Shown here one piece after another: positions 1-7,451 of a stretch of 64,000 bases of DNA (positions within the stretch are counted from its first letter, which is position 1; each line of letters begins with the position of its first letter). Location: the NCBI RefSeq assembly GCF_004123295.1, contig NZ_SDMK01000001.1:1364001-1428000 (forward strand). The letters are read 5' to 3'. Under the pieces are notes generated by a model. That model saw only the letters and a program-made list of their open reading frames with translations, did not search any database and was not told where the DNA came from. The DNA comes from Silvibacterium dinghuense (lineage in GTDB: Bacteria; Acidobacteriota; Terriglobia; Terriglobales; Acidobacteriaceae). A program made the position numbers and the translations under genes.

Positions 1-408
1 ATGATGGCCTCGAAGGTGCAAGTTCCCGCAAAACCGGAAATCAAGGGTTTTGTCTACTCCGCGCTCCTCGCGGGATGGCTGATCCCCGGCGCGGGCCACC
101 TGCTTGTCGGCAAGTGGGGACGCGCCCTGCTGCTCTTCGCCTCGATCACCGCCATGTTCTGGCTGGGCATCGCCATGCAGGGCAAGCTCTACCAGCCCAA
201 CACCGGCGACGTGCTCGACATGCTCGGCTTCGCGGGCGACCTCGGCAACGGTCTCTATTACATCCTCGGCCGCATCTTCGACCTCGGCCACAGTGCCGTG
301 CAGATCGCCACCGCCGACTACGGCACCAAGTTCGTCGTCGTCGCCGGCCTGCTGAACTTCATCTCCGCGGTCGACGCGCACAATCTGCGCATCGGGAGGA
401 AGCTCTAA
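1..408 (+). CDS. DUF6677-type small membrane protein (5' end at window edge)
   Basis: The frame begins with ATG ATG at the first base, so the true start may lie upstream. The 135 residues hold hydrophobic stretches near 18-33, 43-60 and 108-122, consistent with an integral membrane protein. The segment WLIPGAGHLLVGKWGRA is typical of the small acidobacterial DUF6677 family as I recall it. Function is unknown. Its stop codon overlaps the start of the next gene (TAATG), indicating translational coupling. Confidence 0.6.
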   Translation: MMASKVQVPAKPEIKGFVYSALLAGWLIPGAGHLLVGKWGRALLLFASITAMFWLGIAMQGKLYQPNTGDVLDMLGFAGDLGNGLYYILGRIFDLGHSAVQIATADYGTKFVVVAGLLNFISAVDAHNLRIGRKL

Positions 409-587
409 TGTTCGCCCCCTCGCACTTCACCGCGGTGCTGCTCTTCGCCACCTTCGCCTCCGTGGTCTTCGGTATCACGCAGCGCTCCACCCCGCGCGCC
501 ATGGTGCGCTACGGCCTCTTCTGCTGGGTCTGCTTCGTCGGAGTGGTCATCGCCGCCAGCTGGCTGATGTTTTTCATCCGCCGGTAA
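408..587 (+). CDS. 59-aa membrane protein coupled to the DUF6677 gene
   Basis: The start ATG at 408 shares its A with the TAA stop of the upstream gene, and GGAGGAAG lies just before it as ribosome-binding site. The product is almost entirely two hydrophobic helices (about 5-22 and 36-56) joined by a short Arg-containing loop and ending FFIRR. I do not recognise the family. Tight coupling suggests it works with the upstream membrane protein. A family F repeat starts right after its TAA. Confidence 0.6.
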   Translation: MFAPSHFTAVLLFATFASVVFGITQRSTPRAMVRYGLFCWVCFVGVVIAASWLMFFIRR

Positions 588-704
588 AACAGGGGATAGG
601 GTTTAGTTTTCCGGGTGCCCCCATCCAAGCTCCGCTTGAGTGGGAGGCACAACCCCTCACCCGGCCACGCCTTTCCTACACCCCACCCCCTATACCCTGT
701 CTTT
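588..704. repeat. Family F / B / F repeat mosaic
   Basis: A GGGGATAGGGT tract (family F) at 591-603 and its inverted partner at 676-704 bracket a family B hairpin at 612-650 (GGGTGCCCCC, CATCCAAGC facing GCTTGAGTG). The right F copy runs into the GNAT gene and encodes its last residues and stop codon. Confidence 0.7.
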
Positions 705-1682
705 CCGCTCCCACAGCATGGCATCGAACGTATGCATCGGACGGAAACCCGTCTGCTCATAGAGCGCAACCGCGCCGCGATTAGCCTTGGTCACGGTCAG
801 CGTCAGTGCCCGGAAGCCACGCTCCCGCACATTGGCCACGCAGGCATCGAGCAGCGCGCGCCCCAGTCCCAGCCCGCGCAGCGAGGGCGCCACGCACAGC
901 TGCGTCACATGCGCCACATCCTCCCGCACGCGGGAACAGAGCAGCAGGCCGGCCAGGTTATATCCGCCGCCATGTCCACCCGGATAGGTCAGTACCCGCG
1001 AAGCCTCGGCATCGAAGAAGCCGCAGCCCGGAAAGCGCACGATGTTATGCAGAAAGCGCAGTGACCCGGCCACCGTGCGGTACTGGTCATTGATATGGCT
1101 GTCCAGATGCCCGGAATATGCCTCCGAAATCAGGCGCGAGGCAGGGTGAAAATCCTCATCCCGCCACGGCCGCATGGCAATGCCGGCCGGAAATGCCTTG
1201 GGGCGTATCGGGTGCTTCTCTTCGAGGTCCAGCCGCAGAAAGAGCCGTTCCGCAATCTCGAAGCCCGTACGCTCGAAGACCTCCGAATGCGCACCATGAG
1301 GATGCAGCAATAGCTGCGACTCGATCCGGTCCACACCCGGCGAGTGCTCCAGCAGTTCGACCAGGCTTTCCAGCAGCCGGCTCTCGATCTCCTCACGGCT
1401 GGTCGCCGAACCCGGCGGTGGCGCCGCAAAGACATCGCCGATCACCGCCTTGTTCTCTTCATACACGCAGAAGACATAACCGGCGATGCGTCCGCCCTCG
1501 ATGGCCACATACCCGGGCAACACACGCGAATCCAGGTACTGCAGCAACAGGTTCGCAGACGCGCGGTAATCCCACTGCAGCCGCTCGCTCCACACGCGCG
1601 CCTCCGCATCCAGCAGCGGACGCAGGCTCGCTGCCGAAAAATGCCGGAGATCGAGAATCTCGAGATGCAGTGCTGGAGTCAT
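690..1682 (-). CDS. GNAT-family N-acetyltransferase
   Basis: A 330-residue protein with two GNAT-like halves. The C-terminal half (about 160-330) has the acetyl-CoA-binding motif A, QLCVAPSLRGLGLGRALLD, followed by the usual ALYEQTGF motif near the end. The N-terminal half (about 1-150) has a weaker GNAT-like pattern (GYVAIEGGRIAGYVFCVYEE). It should transfer an acetyl group from acetyl-CoA to an unknown amine. The last residues KDRV and the TAG stop come from a family F repeat. It starts 10 bp from a MITE, so its promoter lies in or beyond that element. Confidence 0.8.
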   Translation of the reverse strand: MTPALHLEILDLRHFSAASLRPLLDAEARVWSERLQWDYRASANLLLQYLDSRVLPGYVAIEGGRIAGYVFCVYEENKAVIGDVFAAPPPGSATSREEIESRLLESLVELLEHSPGVDRIESQLLLHPHGAHSEVFERTGFEIAERLFLRLDLEEKHPIRPKAFPAGIAMRPWRDEDFHPASRLISEAYSGHLDSHINDQYRTVAGSLRFLHNIVRFPGCGFFDAEASRVLTYPGGHGGGYNLAGLLLCSRVREDVAHVTQLCVAPSLRGLGLGRALLDACVANVRERGFRALTLTVTKANRGAVALYEQTGFRPMHTFDAMLWERKDRV

Positions 1683-1691
1683 GGCGTACTA

Positions 1692-1958
1692 GAGCCTGTT
1701 ATGAACTTTCCCGCGGCGGACGCTGGGAGCCAATTTTTACGAGATCGAGGAGCGAGTTGCGACGGATATTGGGCCATATCCTAGCAGCGAGCGACGAAGA
1801 GGTCGGGAAAATTAGCCCCAGCCCTTCGGGTTGCGGGGAAAATCGGCCCATACTTCGTTGTCGTCCTCGCCTTGGAATCGCCAATGTCTCCGTCCTCCGT
1901 CTCGTCTGGGCCGATTTTCCCGCGCAACGCCGCTTGCGCGAAAGTTCATAACAGGCTC
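1692..1958. mobile_element. 267-bp MITE with perfect 19-bp terminal inverted repeats
   Basis: Both ends carry GAGCCTGTTATGAACTTTC in perfect inversion (1692-1710 and 1940-1958). TA flanks each side (1690-1691 and 1959-1960) inside CTAG, consistent with a TA target duplication as in the IS427 group of the IS5 family (inference). No transposase frame is present, so the element is non-autonomous. Its interior has GGCCGATTTTCC-like inverted stretches. From 1961 to about 2170, before the end of the glycosyltransferase gene, I see no credible gene. Confidence 0.8.
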
Positions 1959-2170
1959 TAGATTGTGAAAGAGTATCTCGTCTTGATACACGAATCCGGC
2001 ACAGGCTTCGCTCGCCGTTACCAGTTCAGAACCGGCACATCCACATCGGAATCTAAAAAAATACAGAAATCACGGATCGTGCATGGCAGGCCCGGGGACA
2101 GAGGGCCACCCGCTCAAAATCAATTTTTGCACGAAACCGGCTCCGCGGCGGCGCTGGTGTCACGGTGTTT

Positions 2171-3916
2171 TTACTGTGCTGCGGATACCGAGTACACAAC
2201 CAGGTCCTGCGCAGGATAGGTAAAGAGCGGCTCGTACCTGCGCCCCTGCAGCAGCTTTTCGAGTCGCGGCGGGTGAGAGGCGCGCACCACCAGCAGATGT
2301 TGCCCCGCAGGCACCCCATCCGTGTCGTAGTTCACTACTCTGCTATTGCGGTAGAACGAGAGCCCGTACTCCACATCGCGCCGCACCTCGAAGACCGCCA
2401 CTGTCCCGCCCTCCGGCTGGATCTGCGCAAGAATCCGCGCCAGGGGCCGTGCGGAATAGGTCAGGTCGATCAGCGTGATATTCCGTTTGCTGTCCGCAAC
2501 CGCCTTGATGCCGAAGAAAGGCCCCACGCCGAAGAGGTACAGCAGCATGATCACCATCGGCACCATGGTCGCAATACGGAACCGCTTGAGCCCGAAGCGA
2601 TACACGGTGATCAGGATGAAGACCGCGGCCGCGAAAGCCGTCATCGCTCCGGCCACAATGGCGCTGACCGGCGGCATCTCTTCCGGATGCTGCAGATGCA
2701 GCGGCAGCAGCACCACAAACGCCGTGAGCACCCCCACCAGCAGCGCATGCAGCACCAGAATCCACGGCTTGAGGCCACGCTCACGCACACGGTTCAGATA
2801 ATCGCCGGTCAGGATGGTCAGAGGAGGAATCGAAGGAAGGATGTAGCCGGGAAGCTTCGACTGCGAGAAGGAAAAAAAGAAGATCGGGATCAGCGCCCAC
2901 AGCACCAGGAACTCGGGAAAGGCATCGCCGGCGCGGAAGCTGCCCATGTAGTGGCCCTTCACCCGTCGCGCCCGCCATTCCGCAATCGAGCCCCGAATGG
3001 CATCGATCAGCGCCGCAATCGCCGGAACTGCCCATGGCGTAATCGACAGCAGCAGGATCGGCAGGTAGTACCAGAAGTACTGCTGATGCTGATAGCGGTC
3101 GGTCGCGAAACGCTCCAGGTTGTGCTGCAGGAAGAAGGTTCGGAAGAAGCTCGGATTCCGCTTCTGCACCGCAATGAACCACGGCAGCACCATCGCCAGG
3201 TAGAGCACCACGCCCGGCCACCAGATCGTCCGTCGCAGGATCGACCACTCCCGCCGCAGCGCCGCAAACGCCACCAGGATCACCACCGCCAGGAACGGAG
3301 CCACCGGCCCCTTGGCCAGCGTCGCCGCGCCGACGAAGAAGTACAGGTCGAAGAGCCAGAACTTGCTGTCCGTCTCATACCACGCATACCAGCCCAGCAT
3401 GCCGATGCAGAACGGCGCGGCCAGCTGCATGTCGGTCGAAGCACCGCGGGCGAAGCTCAGGATGCCCGCGCACGATGCCGTGATCAGCGCCGCATCCAGC
3501 TGCCCGCCACGGCGGAAGCGCCGGATGTGCAGATAGATCAGCGTAACCAGGATGAAGGCAAAGCTCGCCGAAGGCAGACGCGCCGACCAGTCGTGCACGC
3601 CGAACTCGCGGAAGCTGAACATCGCCCGCCAGTAGTAGAGCGCCGGCTTCTCCAGCCACGGCTTGCCCCACAGGATCGGCGTGATGAAGTCATGCCGGGC
3701 CAGCATCTCGCGCGCAATCTGTGCATACCGCGGCTCGTCGGCGCCGACCAGCCCCAACCCATCGCCGCCGAAGACAGGCACCAGGCCGTAGAAGAGAAAG
3801 AACGAAGTCAGCACAAACAGCGTGCCGGCCTCGAGCACCGTCTTGAAAGACGGAAGATGTTGCCGGAAATCCCCCGGATTCTGCCTTAGAGCTCTAATTC
3901 TGGAAGAAATACCCAC
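2171..3916 (-). CDS. ArnT/PMT-like membrane glycosyltransferase (GT39/GT83 type)
   Basis: 581 residues with about a dozen hydrophobic segments. The first periplasmic loop has ADEPRYAQIAREML (Asp60-Glu61), the acidic-Arg-Tyr signature of ArnT and protein O-mannosyltransferase families, followed by WGKPWLEKPALYYW. Such enzymes use undecaprenyl- or dolichyl-phosphate sugars to glycosylate lipid A or proteins on the periplasmic side. The acceptor and sugar cannot be told from sequence. It is a single gene with no arn neighbours, so a lipid A role is not shown. The C-terminal soluble part (about 480-581) ends PAQDLVVYSVSAAQ. Confidence 0.85.
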   Translation of the reverse strand: MGISSRIRALRQNPGDFRQHLPSFKTVLEAGTLFVLTSFFLFYGLVPVFGGDGLGLVGADEPRYAQIAREMLARHDFITPILWGKPWLEKPALYYWRAMFSFREFGVHDWSARLPSASFAFILVTLIYLHIRRFRRGGQLDAALITASCAGILSFARGASTDMQLAAPFCIGMLGWYAWYETDSKFWLFDLYFFVGAATLAKGPVAPFLAVVILVAFAALRREWSILRRTIWWPGVVLYLAMVLPWFIAVQKRNPSFFRTFFLQHNLERFATDRYQHQQYFWYYLPILLLSITPWAVPAIAALIDAIRGSIAEWRARRVKGHYMGSFRAGDAFPEFLVLWALIPIFFFSFSQSKLPGYILPSIPPLTILTGDYLNRVRERGLKPWILVLHALLVGVLTAFVVLLPLHLQHPEEMPPVSAIVAGAMTAFAAAVFILITVYRFGLKRFRIATMVPMVIMLLYLFGVGPFFGIKAVADSKRNITLIDLTYSARPLARILAQIQPEGGTVAVFEVRRDVEYGLSFYRNSRVVNYDTDGVPAGQHLLVVRASHPPRLEKLLQGRRYEPLFTYPAQDLVVYSVSAAQ

Positions 3917-4278
3917 AGTCGTTTCTAGTCTCGCAGGGAACTCTCGCTAAGGCTAACAGATACAACGCAAACGGACGATAAAGGCTCAGGACGCGCCACC
4001 AGTCCACAGTTGCCAGTGAACAGTCCACAGTTGCCGGGAGCCCCACCCATGGCAAGCCGTTGGTCATGGATGGGGCTCCGAAGAACCCCAGATCGCGACC
4101 AAAGGGAGCGGAGGCCGGAGGCGATCCGCCCTGCGCGAAACAGCCGGGTGCCCCGTCCAAGCTCCGCTTGGGCGGGAAGGCACGAACCCCAGCAAACCCC
4201 AGCTCGCGACCAACGGAAGCGGGGACCGAAGGCAAATCGCCCTGCGCGAAGCAGCACTCGGCCGATCGAGAACGAGCC
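3917..4278. repeat. Intergenic repeat cluster (E, C, B, C)
   Basis: 362 bases without a gene. A family E palindrome lies at 4035-4080 (GGGAGCCCCACCCATG facing CATGGATGGGGCTCC). Family C copies are at 4092-4144 and 4203-4255 (TCGCGACC to GCGCGAA), with a family B hairpin at 4145-4185 between them. CCACAGTTGCCAG is partly duplicated at 4005-4035. Confidence 0.75.
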
Positions 4279-5265
4279 CTACACCCTATCCCCTACACCC
4301 TGCCTTTGTGCCCGGAGACGGCTTTGAAGACACGCGAGAATCTGCTCCTCGGCCACCGGCAGCGGCCCTGCGAGCGTGCAGCCGCTGGCATGGTGATGGC
4401 CGCCGCCGCCGAAGACCTCGGCTACGCTGGCCACATTCAGCACCCCTTTGCTGCGGATGGAGAGCCGCACCTTCCGATCCGGCAACTCGCGCAGGAAGAC
4501 GGCGATTTCCACGCCCGCAATCCCGATCGCGTAATTCACCAGCCCCTCGCAGTCTTCCTCGACGGCCTTGGTTCGCAGCATGTCTTCGTGGGTCACCCAC
4601 ATCCAGGCGATGTTGCCCTCGCGCCGCAGGTTGCAGAGCGCCGCGCCCAGCAGCAGCATCTTCGCTTCCGGATGCGCAAAGTACGTGTTCTGCGCAATCG
4701 TCATCGGATTCGCGCCAAGCCGCACCAGGTCTCCCGCCAGTTCGAAGGTATGCATGTCCGTACCCGCGTAACAGAACGAGCCGGTATCGGTCAGCACCGC
4801 CGTGTAGAGACAGGTCGCCATCTCCGGCGTCACGCGTGCCCCGGCTGCCAGCGCCAGGTCGTAGACCATCTCCGCCACCGCGCACGCCCGGTGATCGATC
4901 CAGTTCACATGCCCGAAGGCCCGGCCGCTCACATGATGGTCGATGTTGATCAGGAAGCGTCCTTCCAGTCCCTCGAGACGCGAGCGCTCGATCCCGTCAC
5001 ACTCCAGCAGGATCACCGCATCGTAGGGCCCATCGACCGTGCACATCTGCCGGATACGGGGCGCGCACGGCAGCCCGCGATAGATCAGCGGCACGCGGTC
5101 GCAGGAGACCATGTCCACCTGCTTGCCCATCTGCTCGAGCACCATGCCCATGGCCAGAATCGACCCGATCGCGTCGCCGTCGGGACGCGCGTGGGCCGAG
5201 ACCAGCAGCCGCTCGGACCGCTCGATCGCGCTCAATACCTCGTGGATGTTGTCGATTTTGTCCAT
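4279..5265 (-). CDS. nrnA: DHH-family phosphoesterase (oligoribonuclease NrnA-like)
   Basis: 328 residues with the DHH-DHHA1 architecture. The metal site motifs are AHARPDGDAIGS near residue 20, LECDGIERS near 90 and NIDHHVS near 110. The C-terminal DHHA1 motif GGGGHHHASG is near 290. Family members degrade nanoRNA and dephosphorylate pAp. The gene follows rbfA by 165 bp, the order seen in many nusA-infB operons. The last residues GVGDRV and the TAG stop are supplied by a family F repeat, so the extreme C-terminus is probably not ancestral. Confidence 0.88.
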   Translation of the reverse strand: MDKIDNIHEVLSAIERSERLLVSAHARPDGDAIGSILAMGMVLEQMGKQVDMVSCDRVPLIYRGLPCAPRIRQMCTVDGPYDAVILLECDGIERSRLEGLEGRFLINIDHHVSGRAFGHVNWIDHRACAVAEMVYDLALAAGARVTPEMATCLYTAVLTDTGSFCYAGTDMHTFELAGDLVRLGANPMTIAQNTYFAHPEAKMLLLGAALCNLRREGNIAWMWVTHEDMLRTKAVEEDCEGLVNYAIGIAGVEIAVFLRELPDRKVRLSIRSKGVLNVASVAEVFGGGGHHHASGCTLAGPLPVAEEQILACLQSRLRAQRQGVGDRV

Positions 5266-5321
5266 GGCAGCAGGGGTCTAGAGCCGGATTCCCACCAGTA
5301 TCCGCATATAACCTTCACAAA

Positions 5322-5413
5322 TCATTGCCACCCCGACCGGAGCGACCGTCCCACTTCTTGTCATTCCGACCGAAGAGAGCCGAAGGCGAGCGCAGTGGAG
5401 GAACCCGCGGTTT
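5322..5413. repeat. Family D repeat, one partial and one complete copy
   Basis: A truncated copy (ACCCCGACCGGAGCGACC) is followed by a full copy at 5360-5413 running GTCATTCCGACC to CCGCGGTTT. It lies between the rbfA stop and the nrnA start, inside what is otherwise a co-oriented gene pair. Confidence 0.75.
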
Positions 5414-5430
5414 CGCACCGGCTGGAGCCT

Positions 5431-5835
5431 CTAATGAGCCTCCGCCGTCTTTTTCTGCCGGCGCTTCTGCCGCTCCAGCAGCTCTTCCACCCGCGCCGTC
5501 ATCCGCTCCGAGCGGTCGATGTGGAACATCAGCTCCGGCACATGCCTTACACCCATCCGCTCCAGCAGCTCGTGGCGGATGTACCCCCGCGCCGCCATCA
5601 GACCTTCGATGGTGCCCTTCTCGCGTGCTTCGATGTCCTGTACTTCGCCCGCCGAGTCATCGACAGCCACATAGATCAGCGCCGACTTCCCGCCAGGGTT
5701 CAGCAGCACCTGCGTAACGTAAGCCGACGCAATGCGCGGATCGGAGAGCTCGCCCTCGATCATCGCGCCAATCTCTTCCCGCAGCGTCTCCGCCACGCGA
5801 TCCTGGTGATACTTTCGTGCCCGTTGTTCCGGCAT
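5431..5835 (-). CDS. rbfA: Ribosome-binding factor A
   Basis: 134 residues matching the single-KH-like RbfA family: N-terminal RARKYHQDRVAETLREEIG, then DPRIASAYVTQVLL, and C-terminal RHVPELMFHIDRSERM. RbfA binds the 30S subunit and is needed for late 16S rRNA maturation and cold adaptation. It usually follows infB and ylxP; here about 1.6 kb of foreign-looking genes separates it from ylxP. A GAGGTAACGAGAG tract precedes the ATG, and a good promoter lies just upstream. Confidence 0.92.
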   Translation of the reverse strand: MPEQRARKYHQDRVAETLREEIGAMIEGELSDPRIASAYVTQVLLNPGGKSALIYVAVDDSAGEVQDIEAREKGTIEGLMAARGYIRHELLERMGVRHVPELMFHIDRSERMTARVEELLERQKRRQKKTAEAH

Positions 5836-5861
5836 CTCTCGTTACCTCGAATAAACCTTTG

Positions 5862-5890
5862 AGGATATCAGAGAGGTAGATTTGGGCCAA
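5862..5890 (-). promoter_or_regulatory. Candidate promoter of rbfA-nrnA
   Basis: On the minus strand TTGGCC (5890-5885) and TATCCT (5867-5862) are separated by 17 bp, about 30 bp upstream of the rbfA start. It would let rbfA-nrnA be transcribed although the operon upstream is interrupted. Confidence 0.4.
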
Positions 5891-5914
5891 ACACGCCAGA
5901 GCAATGCGCCAGGT

Positions 5915-6184
5915 TCAATCTGAATTCAATGGAGAAATTGGATCGTCGACGAGATTACGATCCCCATCCATTCGGGCATAGCCTTCCGTCCAACTGTCTC
6001 TGTCCAGTGAATAAGGATGCACCTGAAAGCCTTGCACGTACTGCCTAAATCCGGGTTGCCCTTTGAGGCGTTCAATTGCAGCTCTAGCGTTGGCTTCGGA
6101 GCTGTACACACCAACCAAGAGCTCAGTATCCTCACCCTCATCCCAGAGCCTTACATACCAGAGTAGAAACACGACATCAACCAT
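5915..6184 (-). CDS. DUF7336-like small protein
   Basis: 89 residues from the ATG at 6184, chosen because AGGA lies 8 nt upstream; the frame stays open further upstream. The sequence VFLLWYVRLWDEGEDTELLVG, the YSSEANARAAIERLKG segment and the DSWTEGY end look like the DUF7336 domain, a short protein of unknown function. Codon choice is less GC-rich than in the rbfA and infB genes around it, so it may be acquired. It belongs to the block that splits the infB operon. Confidence 0.6.
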   Translation of the reverse strand: MVDVVFLLWYVRLWDEGEDTELLVGVYSSEANARAAIERLKGQPGFRQYVQGFQVHPYSLDRDSWTEGYARMDGDRNLVDDPISPLNSD

Positions 6185-6300
6185 GCCAGCCATCCTACTG
6201 CGTGGCGTCGGCGATGAACCAACCCATACCCGGGTGGCCCATTCAAGCCCGAAGCTGGCTTGAGTAGGACGGTACAAACTTTTCCCCAGCCATAACCTCT

Positions 6301-6345
6301 GTCATCCCGACCGGAGCGCAGCGAAGTGGAGGGACCTGCGGTTTT
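6301..6345 (+). repeat. Family D repeat, left arm of the GIY-YIG bracket
   Basis: Runs GTCATCCCGACCGGAG to ACCTGCGGTTTTT in the forward sense. It pairs with the inverted copy at 6709-6761; only the GIY-YIG gene lies between them. Confidence 0.8.
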
Positions 6346-6407
6346 TCCCTTGTCTACGTCACCACTGCAACTGACGTCCCGGCGTGCGCTCTTATAAAAG
6401 CAATCGC

Positions 6408-6710
6408 ATGGCTGTGGACCGGCACTACTTTGTCTATCTCATGGCGAGCCGTACGCACGTCCTCTATTGCGGTGTCACAGGCAATCTTGAGAGGAGAACC
6501 CATCAGCATCAACACCGCTCACTCGAAGGCCTCAGCTCTCACTATCCCTGCACGCGGCTCGTGTGGTTCGAAGGTTTCGACGATGTCCGCAGCGCTATAG
6601 GCCGCGAAAAGCAGATCAAGCGCTGGAGAAGAGAAAAGAAGCTGGCGCTTATCAGGAAGATGAATCCGTGCTGGGTCGATCTGAGTGAGGACTGGAGGCC
6701 TGAGAAATAA
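6408..6710 (+). CDS. Small GIY-YIG nuclease-domain protein
   Basis: 100 residues from ATG 6408; a GTG at 6384 is an alternative and neither has a clear ribosome-binding site. It is a stand-alone GIY-YIG domain. YFVYLMAS (7-14) gives the GIY position and LYCGVTGNLERR (19-30) the YIG position with the catalytic Arg. AIGREKQIKRW (63-73) carries the expected metal-binding Glu67. Such single-domain proteins resemble UvrC-type or YhbQ-type nucleases; their roles are mostly unknown. The TAA stop overlaps the terminus of the right family D repeat, and the left copy ends about 60 bp before the start, so the gene is tightly bracketed by inverted repeats. Confidence 0.85.
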   Translation: MAVDRHYFVYLMASRTHVLYCGVTGNLERRTHQHQHRSLEGLSSHYPCTRLVWFEGFDDVRSAIGREKQIKRWRREKKLALIRKMNPCWVDLSEDWRPEK

Positions 6711-6761
6711 CCGCAGGTTCCTCCACTGCGTTCGCCTTCGGCTCTCTCCGGTCGGAATGAC
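6709..6761 (-). repeat. Family D repeat, right arm of the GIY-YIG bracket
   Basis: Inverted copy, reading on the minus strand GTCATTCCGACCGGAG to ACCTGCGGTT. It overlaps the last bases of the GIY-YIG stop codon. Confidence 0.8.
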
Positions 6762-6836
6762 AGAGCTTACCGATGGTCCACCGCCCACCTCTCGCACTCC
6801 AAAACGTGGGACAATCCCCCGAGCAAGGAGGCCCGC

Positions 6837-7235
6837 ATGCCCCCATCCCAAACGAAGGCCAGCATCGACTCCATAGCCCCGTTCTTCATCGTGAGCGATG
6901 TCCCGCGCAGCCTCGCCTTCTACCACGACAGGCTCGGCTTCGAGACGCAGTTCCAGCAACCGGACGATGCCTCGTTCTTCGCCATCGTCGCCCGCGACAG
7001 CGTCATGCTCTTCCTGAAATCCGGCAACGCCGCGCCGCAACCAAACGCCACGCGCGATCCCGAGATGCGCTGGGACGCCTACTGTTTCACATCCGATCCC
7101 GACTCGCTCGCCGAAGAGTTCCTCGCATGCGGCGCGACCTTCAGCTCACCACTCAAAAACACCCACGACGGCCTGCGCGGCTTCGAGATCACCGATCCCG
7201 ACGGCTACGTCCTCTTCTTCGGCCGTCCGCATTAG
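6837..7235 (+). CDS. VOC-family (glyoxalase/bleomycin-resistance fold) protein
   Basis: 132 residues with the paired beta-alpha-beta-beta-beta pattern of the vicinal oxygen chelate superfamily. APFFIVSDVPRSLAFYHDRLGF opens the first module and FEITDPDGYVLFFGRP closes the second, with the usual Asp-Pro-Asp-Gly turn and late acidic or aromatic residues. The substrate is unknown. AGGAGG lies about 10 nt upstream of the ATG. Family D repeats flank it on both sides (6709-6761 inverted, 7254-7307 direct). Confidence 0.8.
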   Translation: MPPSQTKASIDSIAPFFIVSDVPRSLAFYHDRLGFETQFQQPDDASFFAIVARDSVMLFLKSGNAAPQPNATRDPEMRWDAYCFTSDPDSLAEEFLACGATFSSPLKNTHDGLRGFEITDPDGYVLFFGRPH

Positions 7236-7253
7236 CGAACCTTCTTAATAGAT

Positions 7254-7428
7254 GTCATCCCGACCGAAGCGAGCCAAAGGCTCGCGCAGCGGAGGAACCC
7301 GTAGTTTCTCCATCCGCGAGGATCCGGGTGCCTCACGTCTCGCTTTTGAGACGTGGGTTCGCAGGGTTTCCCATCAACCACAAAGGCTCGTACTTTCCCG
7401 CCCAAGCGGAGCCTGGACGGGGCACCCA
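7254..7428. repeat. Family D copy followed by an A-B two-hairpin unit
   Basis: A D copy spans 7254-7307. The A-B unit spans 7325-7428: hairpin A (CACGTCTC facing GAGACGTG), a spacer of about 30 bp, then hairpin B (CCGCCCAAGC facing GCCTGGACGG). GGGTGCC and its inverse GGGCACCC stand at the two ends. Confidence 0.75.
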
Positions 7429-7451
7429 GGTTTTCAGCTAAAAGCTAATGG

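Noticed and set aside
1699-1884. 61-codon frame inside the MITE
   Set aside because: Too short and unlike any transposase; it starts within the inverted end.
1965-2219. 84-codon frame after the MITE
   Set aside because: Overlaps the end of the glycosyltransferase gene on the other strand, has no family and no convincing start.
2165-3889. 574-codon open frame opposite the glycosyltransferase
   Set aside because: It is an antisense shadow of a high-GC gene: Arg/His/Gln-rich product, no domain, no start signals.
4060-5862. 600-codon plus-strand frame opposite nrnA and rbfA
   Set aside because: It crosses two real genes and several repeats; low-complexity Arg/His product. A reading artefact of GC-rich DNA.
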